DNA of 5,606 nt from contig SKMG01000197.1 of the NCBI GenBank assembly GCA_007121175.1, positions 1-5,606 of the forward strand, read 5' to 3'. Both the position numbers and the translations under genes were made by a program. Of this stretch, positions 1-4,929 are shown piece after piece. Source of the DNA: Trueperaceae bacterium. GTDB taxonomy: Bacteria; Deinococcota; Deinococci; Deinococcales; Trueperaceae. How positions within the stretch are numbered: position 1 is the first letter of the stretch; each line of letters starts with the position of its first letter. The notes below the pieces were generated by a model. That model saw only the letters and a list, made by a program, of their open reading frames with translations, did no database searches and had not been told where the DNA came from.

Positions 1-608
1 AGGTGCGGGCGGCGACCGAGCGCCTGGCGGTCGCCGCCGAGCGGGGCGTGGCGCCGGCGCTCGCCGCAGCTGGCGATGAGCTGCTGCCATGGCCGCGCTA
101 TGGGCGCGCAGCCGCCAGCCTGGCCGCTTTCACGCGCGCCGTCGAAGCCGGTACCTTCGGCGTGCTCGACGACGGCGTGCCCGAGTTCCTGGCTGCTATG
201 GCCCGCGAGCGACGCCGCCGCGCCGCCTGCTCGGATCGCGTCTGCCTCACCAGCGCCCATCGCAGCAAGGGGCTCGAGTGGGACGTCGTCGTCGTCCCCG
301 GACAAGCGCTCGGCGTCTTCCCGCTCGCCGACGATCCCGAGGAGCGGCGCCTGGCGTACGTGGCGTGGACGCGAGCGAGAGAGCGGCTCCACCTGCTCGG
401 CGACGCCGACCGGCCGCCTTCGCCGTTCCTGGTCGACGCCGAGATCGAGGCGCTGGTCGCACTGCAGCAGGATCTGGACTGGTGCGCCAGCGGCGTCGGC
501 AGTGCCTCGATGGCGGCGAGCTGGGCGCTCCAAGAGGCGCGCCGCCGCTTCGGCGAGCATCACGGGACGGGCGACCCTCGCCGGATGGCAGAGCGGGGCC
601 TAGTCTGA
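1..608 (+). CDS. UvrD/PcrA-type SF1 DNA helicase, C-terminal fragment (5' truncated)
   Basis: This is the C-terminal end of an ATP-dependent 3'-5' DNA helicase of superfamily 1A. About 201 residues are visible, read in frame from base 3; the Walker A and B region lies left of the window. Residues 80-100 carry helicase motif V in the form TSAHRSKGLEWDVVVVPG, followed by GVFP. Residues 113-131 carry motif VI (EERRLAYVAWTRARERL), whose arginines contact ATP. UvrD, PcrA and Rep proteins share this order and spacing and act in repair and replication restart. About 70 residues follow motif VI, with no clear Tudor-like or zinc module. The GTG at base 3 is not taken as the true start, because the helicase core must lie upstream. 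The stop is 32 bases before the next gene, so co-transcription is possible. The exact subfamily (UvrD, PcrA, UvrD2) cannot be told from this piece. Confidence 0.88.
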   Translation, partial: VRAATERLAVAAERGVAPALAAAGDELLPWPRYGRAAASLAAFTRAVEAGTFGVLDDGVPEFLAAMARERRRRAACSDRVCLTSAHRSKGLEWDVVVVPGQALGVFPLADDPEERRLAYVAWTRARERLHLLGDADRPPSPFLVDAEIEALVALQQDLDWCASGVGSASMAASWALQEARRRFGEHHGTGDPRRMAERGLV

Positions 609-610
609 CC

Positions 611-616
611 TACACT
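611..616 (+). promoter_or_regulatory. Candidate -10 element (TACACT) upstream of the hemG-like gene
   Basis: TACACT fits the TAnnnT core of a sigma-70 -10 box and lies in the short gap after the helicase stop. The 9-mer TACACTCTC at 611-619 recurs exactly at 1268-1276, in the only other plus-strand gap that precedes a gene. No convincing -35 box is seen at the usual distance. If used, the leader would be about 18 bases. This is inferred from position and recurrence only. Confidence 0.35.
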
Positions 617-640
617 CTCGCAAGCCGAGACGGAGGGAAC

Positions 641-1228
641 GTGGCACGGTTCGCGATCGCGTACGCCAGCAGCGAGGGACACACCAGAGCGGTGGTCGAT
701 CACCTCGCCGCGGCACTGCGAGAGCTCGGACACGTCGTCTCCCTCGACGACGTCGGGACCGCCGCGGCCACCACCGCGCTCGACGAATCGGACGCGGTGG
801 TGGTGGCGGGCTCGATCCACGGAGGCCGTATGCAGCCGCGGCTGGTGCGCTTCGCCTCGGCGCATGGCGTGGCGCTCTCGCAGCGACCGAGCGCCCTGAT
901 GATGATCTCGATGAGCGCCGCCCTGCGCGACGCACGGGGGCTAGCGCGTACGCAGGAGTACTACACCACCTTCCTGGCGTGCACGCCGTGGCGTCCCGAC
1001 GTGGTCGAGTTCGTGCCCGGCGTGCTGCGCCTGGCCGGGCTCGGACCGATCAGGCGCTCGTTGGCAGTACGCATGGCGCGGCAGCTCGGCCTGCCGATCG
1101 ACCGAGACATCGACTGCATGGACTGGGTTTCCATCCAGCGCTTCGCCGAGTCCGCGGCCCGCTGGTTCCCGCGCATCGGCGTGCCGACGCTGGCGCCAGG
1201 CCGCAGCCAGCGCGACGGCCACGCCTAG
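641..1228 (+). CDS. HemG-like flavodoxin-domain protein (putative menaquinone-dependent protoporphyrinogen IX dehydrogenase)
   Basis: A 195-residue FMN-binding protein resembling E. coli HemG (about 181 residues), which oxidises protoporphyrinogen IX to protoporphyrin IX and passes electrons to quinone at the membrane. Residues 4-17 form strand 1 and a flavodoxin phosphate loop (AYASSEGHT). GSIHGGRM at 57-64 matches the HemG 'GASIRYGH' position. The HemG-specific second half is recognisable in TPWRPD (115-120), a basic segment at 137-150 and DWVSIQRFAE (161-170), so this is not a plain flavodoxin. The frame is open far upstream, but GTG 641 is chosen because GGAGGG lies at 632-637 and homology begins at residue 3. 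It may be read from its own promoter or from the helicase gene 32 bases upstream. A generic flavodoxin-type oxidoreductase is the alternative; haem-pathway neighbours are absent here, so the substrate is inferred. Confidence 0.8.
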   Translation: MARFAIAYASSEGHTRAVVDHLAAALRELGHVVSLDDVGTAAATTALDESDAVVVAGSIHGGRMQPRLVRFASAHGVALSQRPSALMMISMSAALRDARGLARTQEYYTTFLACTPWRPDVVEFVPGVLRLAGLGPIRRSLAVRMARQLGLPIDRDIDCMDWVSIQRFAESAARWFPRIGVPTLAPGRSQRDGHA

Positions 1229-1267
1229 CACCCAACACCAGGCACGTCCGGCGGCTGCCTCGGGCGT

Positions 1268-1273
1268 TACACT
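1268..1273 (+). promoter_or_regulatory. Candidate -10 element (TACACT) for yojF-bshB2
   Basis: This TACACT, within TACACTCTC (1268-1276), repeats the motif found before the hemG-like gene. A start point around 1280 would place the whole tandem repeat inside the 5' untranslated leader of the yojF-bshB2 message. No clear -35 hexamer is visible, as is common in high-GC genomes. Evidence is position and exact recurrence only. Confidence 0.38.
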
Positions 1274-1287
1274 CTCCGGGGCGCGCA

Positions 1288-1335
1288 GCGCCCGGGACGC
1301 CCCGCGCCCGGGACGCCTCGCGCCCGGGACGCCTT
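1288..1335 (+). repeat. Three tandem copies of a 16-base CCCGGG-bearing unit
   Basis: GCGCCCGGGACGCC occurs exactly three times, at 1288-1301, 1304-1317 and 1320-1333. Each copy is followed by two variable bases (CC, TC, TT), giving a period of 16. A degenerate partial unit flanks each side (CCGGGGCGC near 1276-1284; GCGTCC at 1336-1341). The palindromic CCCGGG of one copy can pair with that of the next, with GCG/CGC flanks and bulged A residues, so copies 1-2 and 2-3 offer mutually exclusive stems of about 11 base pairs. The array lies just upstream of the yojF ribosome binding site. Confidence 0.9.
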
Positions 1336-1355
1336 GCGTCCATGGAGGCCAGCAC

Positions 1356-1706
1356 GTGGGACCGATCGACCTGGCGCAGGTCCAGGCCGAGCTCGACGCT
1401 CGGCACGACCGCGACCTCTACCTGCACCTCGAGACGACCACCGGCTCCTACACCGCCCTCGGACCCGAGAAGCTACCGCCGGTGATCGCCTTCGTGCGCA
1501 ACGCCACCGTCCGGTTCGATCGCGCCATGGTGACCGGTGAGGGACCGTACCGCGTCGGCCTGAAGCTCCACGGCGGCTGGGTCTATGCCCAGGGCCTCAC
1601 CGACTACACCGTCAACGAGCGCGGTGAACTGCTGCTGGCCGGGCACGACGCCGAGGGCAACCTCCGGGTCGCGCTGCAGCTCTCAGAACGCCCCTTCCGG
1701 GAGTGA
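1356..1706 (+). CDS. yojF: YojF family protein (DUF1806)
   Basis: A 116-residue protein, the usual length for the YojF family (DUF1806), whose gene sits directly before bshB2 (yojG) in Bacillus. Its biochemical role is not established; the conserved linkage suggests a partner or accessory to the BshB2 deacetylase in bacillithiol metabolism. Family-like stretches are LYLHLETTTGSY (21-32), FVRNATVRF (46-54), GPYRVGLKL (63-71), GWVYAQGLTDY (74-84) and LLLAGHDAEGNLRVALQLS (92-110). No signal peptide or membrane segment is seen; it is a soluble, probably beta-rich, cytoplasmic protein. GTG 1356 is supported by GGAGG at 1344-1348 with a 7-base spacer. Its TGA (1704-1706) overlaps an alternative GTG start of the next gene and is 5 bases before the preferred ATG, so the two are translationally coupled. 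The leader holds a tandem repeat that may affect expression. Confidence 0.9.
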   Translation: MGPIDLAQVQAELDARHDRDLYLHLETTTGSYTALGPEKLPPVIAFVRNATVRFDRAMVTGEGPYRVGLKLHGGWVYAQGLTDYTVNERGELLLAGHDAEGNLRVALQLSERPFRE

Positions 1707-1711
1707 GCGAG

Positions 1712-2470
1712 ATGTCGATCCTACCCCCGCCTCCCGAGCGCATCGACCACCTGGTCGAAGGCATGACGCTGCTCGATCCGAGCGCCGAGGACGGCCTGCT
1801 GGTCGTCCTACCGCACCCGGACGACGAGTCGTTCTCGTCGGGCGGCACCATGGCGCTCGCCAGCGACGCCGGCGTGCCCGTCACCTACCTGTGCGGCACG
1901 TACGGCGACATGGGCCGCCGCATGGGAAGCCCGTTCTTCGCTACACGCGAGTCGATGCGCGACGTGCGCGAGCGGGAGCTGGCCGAGGCCTGCGAGATCC
2001 TGGGCGCGCGGTACGAACTGCTAGGCATGCGCGATCGGATGGTCGAGTTCGAGGATCGTCGAGAGGTGGCCGGGCGCGTGCGCGAGGTCATCGAACGGCT
2101 CGCGCCGAGCACCGTGATCACGTTCTATCCCGGGCACGCGGTGCACCCTGACCATGACGCGATGGGACTCGCGACGAAGCTCGCGGTCGAAGGGCTGACC
2201 AAGCGGAAGCCGCAACTCTTGGGGGTGGCCGTCGGCGACCGTCAGCAGCTGCGCGCGCTGCTCGGCCCGCCGCACGTGGCGGTCGACATCCGCAGCGTGC
2301 GGCAGCGCAAGCTCGACGCGCTGCGCGCGCACCGTTCCCAGACCGAGATGATGTTCCTGCGCTGGGCGAAGCAACTCGAGGAGGACGAGCAGACCAAGGC
2401 CTTCCGCCAGGAGATGCTCACCGTCGAGCGCTTCTACCGCCTCAACGGCGTCGTGGGCCCGAGCGGCTGA
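1712..2470 (+). CDS. bshB2: BshB2-type N-acetylglucosaminyl-malate deacetylase (LmbE/PIG-L family)
   Basis: A 252-residue zinc deacetylase. BshB enzymes remove the acetyl group from GlcNAc-malate to give GlcN-malate, to which BshC adds cysteine to make bacillithiol; some BshB2 enzymes also show S-conjugate amidase activity. HPDDE at 35-39 supplies zinc ligands His35 and Asp38 and the catalytic Asp37; HPDH at 145-148 supplies His148. GDMGRRMG (65-72), FATRES (76-81) and YPGHAVHPDHDA (139-150) are typical of the BshB2 branch rather than of MshB. Having YojF immediately upstream supports this choice. ATG 1712 is preferred: GGGAG (1699-1703) lies 8 bases upstream. GTG 1703, overlapping the yojF stop by 4 bases, is an in-frame alternative with a poorer ribosome site. 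About 25 residues precede the catalytic core beyond what I recall for Bacillus, and a 15-residue tail follows the last predicted helix. No bshA or bshC is in the window. Confidence 0.9.
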   Translation: MSILPPPPERIDHLVEGMTLLDPSAEDGLLVVLPHPDDESFSSGGTMALASDAGVPVTYLCGTYGDMGRRMGSPFFATRESMRDVRERELAEACEILGARYELLGMRDRMVEFEDRREVAGRVREVIERLAPSTVITFYPGHAVHPDHDAMGLATKLAVEGLTKRKPQLLGVAVGDRQQLRALLGPPHVAVDIRSVRQRKLDALRAHRSQTEMMFLRWAKQLEEDEQTKAFRQEMLTVERFYRLNGVVGPSG

Positions 2471-2504
2471 CCTCGCACCGCTGTTCGACCGGGCGGCGCT
2501 TCAC

Positions 2505-2523
2505 GCGGCGCGGCGCGGCGCGG
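2505..2523. repeat. GCGGC pentamer microrepeat between convergent genes
   Basis: Nearly four head-to-tail copies of GCGGC lie in the 62-base gap between the converging bshB2 and flavoprotein reductase genes. An imperfect long-range inverted repeat (GCACCG 2475-2480 with CGGTGC 2521-2526) encloses it, but the loop is about 40 bases and there is no T-tract, so a terminator is not called. Confidence 0.7.
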
Positions 2524-2532
2524 TGCTGCGGT

Positions 2533-3957
2533 TCAGCCGTCGTCCTGGTCTCCCGCCGGCTCCAGACCGTCGAGCGTCCACGGCATCATCTCAGCAATCG
2601 TCGGGTGCGACAGCACCGTGGTGCGGAACGTGCGCCAGTCGATGCCGGCGTTCATCGCGACGGCGAACGGGGCGACGACCTCGTCCCCGCGCACGCCGAG
2701 CGCCGCGACGCCCAGGAACCGCTCGCTGTCGGCGTCCACCAGCACCTTCACGAAGCCCTCGGTCTCGCCGAGCTCGATCGCCCGCGACATCGAGCGCATC
2801 GGCATCGTCGCCTTCAGGACGCGGTGGCCGCGCTCCAGTGCGGCTCGCTCGGTGAGGCCGACGCGGCCGAGCGGCGGGTCGATGTACATGTTGTAGACCG
2901 CGTGGCGCGCCGACAGTGTGCGCGGTCCGCCGTGCAGCTGATCGAGCACGATCTCGGCGTCGTTCACCGAGGTGTGCGTGAAGGCCCCCTCGCCGTTGAC
3001 GTCCCCGAGCGCGAACACGCCCTCGGCGCTGGTGCGCAAGACGTCGTCGACGCGCACGTGACCGCGCTCGTCGACCTCGATCCCAGCGCGCCCGAGCTCG
3101 AGGCGGTCGCTGTTGGGCGTGCGCCCGGCGGCCACCAGCAGGTGCGAGCCCTCGAGCCGCCACTCCCCCTGCGCTCCATCGAGCACGAGCGCAACGCCGC
3201 CGCCGGCTGTCGACTCGACCCGCGTCACGCTCGCGTCGAGCTCGATCGTCAGGCCCTCGCGCGCCAGGAGCTCGCGCGCCGCCTCGGCGACGTCGCCATC
3301 CTCGCGGCCCATCAGCTGCGAGCCCGCCTCGACGACGCTGACGCGCGCACCGAAGCGGTGGAACATCTGACCGAACTCGAGGCCGACGTAGCTCCCGCCG
3401 AGCACCACCAGGTGTTCCGGTAGCTCCTCGAGCTCCAGCAGGCGGTCGTTGTCGAGCCACGGCACGTCGCTCAGGCCCGGCAGGTCGGGGACGCGCGCGC
3501 GGGCGCCGACGTTGAGGTAGACGTGCGCACCGCGCAGCGTGCGCTCCCCGACCCGCAGCGTGCGCGGCGCCGTGAACTGCGCCCAGCCGCGAACGAGGGT
3601 GATGTGCTCTGAGGACTCGTACCAGCGCTCCAGACCCTCGCGGCTATCGCCACGAATGGCGTTCATGCGCTCCATCAGCGCCGCGAAATCGATCTCGACG
3701 CCCTCGACGCGTACGCCGTAGTCGCCGGCGCGGCGCGCCTGGTGAGCGACCTTGGCGCTGGCGATCAGCGCCTTGGTCGGCGTACAGCCGGTGTTGACGC
3801 AGGTGCCGCCGACGCGCGCTCCCTCGACGATCGCGATCGTCTCACGAGGCGGCAGCCCGGCCGCCAGGGTCTTCGCCGCTTGGCCGGCTCCTACGATCAC
3901 GTGATCGAAGGTCTCGACGTCGCCGTTCGCTCCGGTGGGGTGATCGCCGCGGTTCAT
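2533..3957 (-). CDS. Class I FAD-dependent pyridine nucleotide-disulfide oxidoreductase (mercuric-reductase-like)
   Basis: A 474-residue homodimer-type flavoenzyme that passes electrons from NAD(P)H through FAD to a redox-active cysteine pair. In order: FAD loop GAGQAA (23-28); redox motif GGTCVNTGC (50-58, Cys53 and Cys58) followed by TPTK; NAD(P) loop GGSYVGLEFG (187-196) ending in Glu210, which hints at NADH preference; AAGRTPN (276-282); second FAD motif FALGDVNG (315-322); and a dimerisation domain with catalytic SHPTIAE (His451, Glu456). It lacks the N-terminal HMA domain and the C-terminal vicinal cysteines of true MerA, so mercury reduction is unlikely. RclA-like, mycothione-reductase-like or bacillithiol-disulfide reductase roles are possible. 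ATG 3957 has GGAGG at 3962-3966 on the minus strand, 4 bases away. It converges on bshB2 with 62 bases between stops. Confidence 0.92.
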   Translation of the reverse strand: MNRGDHPTGANGDVETFDHVIVGAGQAAKTLAAGLPPRETIAIVEGARVGGTCVNTGCTPTKALIASAKVAHQARRAGDYGVRVEGVEIDFAALMERMNAIRGDSREGLERWYESSEHITLVRGWAQFTAPRTLRVGERTLRGAHVYLNVGARARVPDLPGLSDVPWLDNDRLLELEELPEHLVVLGGSYVGLEFGQMFHRFGARVSVVEAGSQLMGREDGDVAEAARELLAREGLTIELDASVTRVESTAGGGVALVLDGAQGEWRLEGSHLLVAAGRTPNSDRLELGRAGIEVDERGHVRVDDVLRTSAEGVFALGDVNGEGAFTHTSVNDAEIVLDQLHGGPRTLSARHAVYNMYIDPPLGRVGLTERAALERGHRVLKATMPMRSMSRAIELGETEGFVKVLVDADSERFLGVAALGVRGDEVVAPFAVAMNAGIDWRTFRTTVLSHPTIAEMMPWTLDGLEPAGDQDDG

Positions 3958-4116
3958 GATTCCTCCCTCTCGCTTACCGACCCTAGCGATCAGACGGGCG
4001 GGTCGCAGCCTCGTGCGAGACGCCGCTGTGGGGTGCGCGCGTGGCGACGCGCGAGACAGCGCACCCGTTGCGTGCGGGAGGCCGCCATGCGCGCGCGCCG
4101 GCAGAGGCCGGGCTCG
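3958..4116 (-). other. Intergenic region between the ABC permease and the flavoprotein reductase
   Basis: These 159 bases lie between two minus-strand genes. The half nearer the permease holds a strong GC-rich hairpin (4031-4066). The half nearer the reductase holds the ribosome site and a weak TAGGGT on the minus strand (3980-3985), which could be a -10 box about 23 bases before the start codon; no good -35 is seen. The gap length and hairpin suggest the reductase has its own promoter. I see no small gene here. Confidence 0.45.
4031..4066 (-). terminator. Candidate hairpin downstream of the ABC permease
   Basis: GGGTGCGC (4031-4038) is perfectly complementary to GCGCACCC (4059-4066). A competing inner hairpin pairs CGCGCGT (4036-4042) with ACGCGCG (4047-4053) around the tetraloop GGCG. 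It lies about 50 bases past the permease stop on the minus strand and about 75 before the reductase start. There is no T-tract, so it could be an atypical terminator, a leader structure, or chance in GC-rich DNA. Confidence 0.35.
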
Positions 4117-4929
4117 TCACGCGCGCGCCATCAGCTCGCCACGCCGGAAGGTGCGCGCGCCGTACCACAGCAGCACCGCAGCGAGCGCCCAGAAGACCAC
4201 CCCGAGCCCGACCACGAAGGCGGTCGAGAGCACCACCACGCCAGCCGCCTGGCCGACGATGAGCAGCACGATCGGCAGCACCACCGCGCCGCCGATCTGA
4301 TACGCCTCCTGGAAGGTCGAGACGCGCGAGGACACCAGCACCGTGGCGCCGAGCCCCACCGCCGCCACCGCCGGCGCCACCCACAGCGCCAGCACGAACC
4401 ACATGCCGGTTGGGAAGAACAGGCGCTCCAGCGTCGGCCAGGCCGCGGCGTTGGCGACCACCGAGTAGATCACGAAGCCGCCCCAGGCGACGGCGAGCGC
4501 CGGCAGGAAGCCGGACAGCAGCTTGCCGAGCAGCAGCTCGGCGTCGCTGGTCGGCGTGTAGATGAGGGCCTCGAGGGTGCGGCGCTCGCGCTCGCCTGCG
4601 AAGGTGTCGGCCGCGATCACGCTGGCTACCATCAGCGGCAAGATGAGGTAGAGCGGCGCGAACAGGTATGTGAGCAGCAGCACCACGATCCGCTCGTCCT
4701 CGGTGTAGCCGGCCAGGCGCGCCTGCATGGCGTCGGGCATGCTGTCGAGCAGGGCCGTGAGGTCGCCGGCTCCGGGCAGGTTGACGAAGGTCGGCGCGAA
4801 CGCTGCGACGGCGGGCAGCAGCAGCAACAGGATGAGCGGCACGACGATCAGCGGGATCAGCACCGCCTTGGCGTGTCGCAGCACGGTCAGGTCCTTGATC
4901 ACGATCGCTCGTACCGCCCTCAGGTTCAC
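4117..4929 (-). CDS. ABC-2 type transporter permease (NatB-like)
   Basis: A 270-residue integral membrane subunit of an ABC-2 exporter, partner of the ATPase encoded just upstream. Hydrophobic segments lie near residues 23-45, 83-107, 138-160, 176-199, 213-229 and 231-256, giving about six membrane spans. A soluble loop follows the first span (46-80). The family hallmark after span 2 is clear: AADTFAGERERRTLEALIYTP (106-126), a cytoplasmic coupling stretch typical of NatB and related permeases. The amino end (RAVRAIVIKDLTVL) is the usual amphipathic helix. GTG 4929 is chosen because GGAGG at 4937-4941 lies 7 bases upstream, and because its GTGA overlaps the ATPase stop by 4 bases, indicating translational coupling. 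The frame stays open far upstream, but that part is antiparallel low-complexity shadow of the ATPase gene. The substrate cannot be deduced; sodium, drug or lipid export are family options. Confidence 0.88.
   Translation of the reverse strand: MNLRAVRAIVIKDLTVLRHAKAVLIPLIVVPLILLLLLPAVAAFAPTFVNLPGAGDLTALLDSMPDAMQARLAGYTEDERIVVLLLTYLFAPLYLILPLMVASVIAADTFAGERERRTLEALIYTPTSDAELLLGKLLSGFLPALAVAWGGFVIYSVVANAAAWPTLERLFFPTGMWFVLALWVAPAVAAVGLGATVLVSSRVSTFQEAYQIGGAVVLPIVLLIVGQAAGVVVLSTAFVVGLGVVFWALAAVLLWYGARTFRRGELMARA

Larger units (their letters stand above)
1229..1355 (+). other. Intergenic leader region upstream of yojF
   Basis: This 127-base gap separates the hemG-like stop from the yojF start. 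It begins with a weak inverted repeat (AGGCA 1240-1244 with TGCCT 1256-1260), too short to call a terminator. It continues with a promoter-like TACACT (1268-1273) and three 16-base tandem repeats (1288-1335). It ends with a strong Shine-Dalgarno GGAGG at 1344-1348, 7 bases before the GTG start. No convincing ORF lies in it, and the 16-base period argues against coding. Confidence 0.6.

Noticed and set aside
89..640. Upstream part of the frame containing the hemG-like protein, suggesting a helicase-region fusion
   Set aside because: The N-terminal part is Arg-rich out-of-frame translation of the helicase gene. A good ribosome site and the start of homology place the real start at 641.
1288..1335. 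CRISPR array
   Set aside because: The 16-base period leaves only two variable bases between cores; there are no spacers and no cas genes.
1712..2470. Calling the deacetylase mycothiol MshB or Mca
   Set aside because: The adjacent YojF gene and the FATRES and YPGHAVHPDHDA stretches fit BshB2 better than the mycothiol enzymes.
2605..3423. Plus-strand open frame of 272 codons inside the flavoprotein reductase
   Set aside because: The opposite strand encodes a full reductase with all motifs; this frame shows no recognisable fold.
2533..3957. Calling the flavoprotein mercuric reductase (merA)
   Set aside because: There is no N-terminal metal-binding domain, no C-terminal vicinal cysteine pair and no mer genes nearby.
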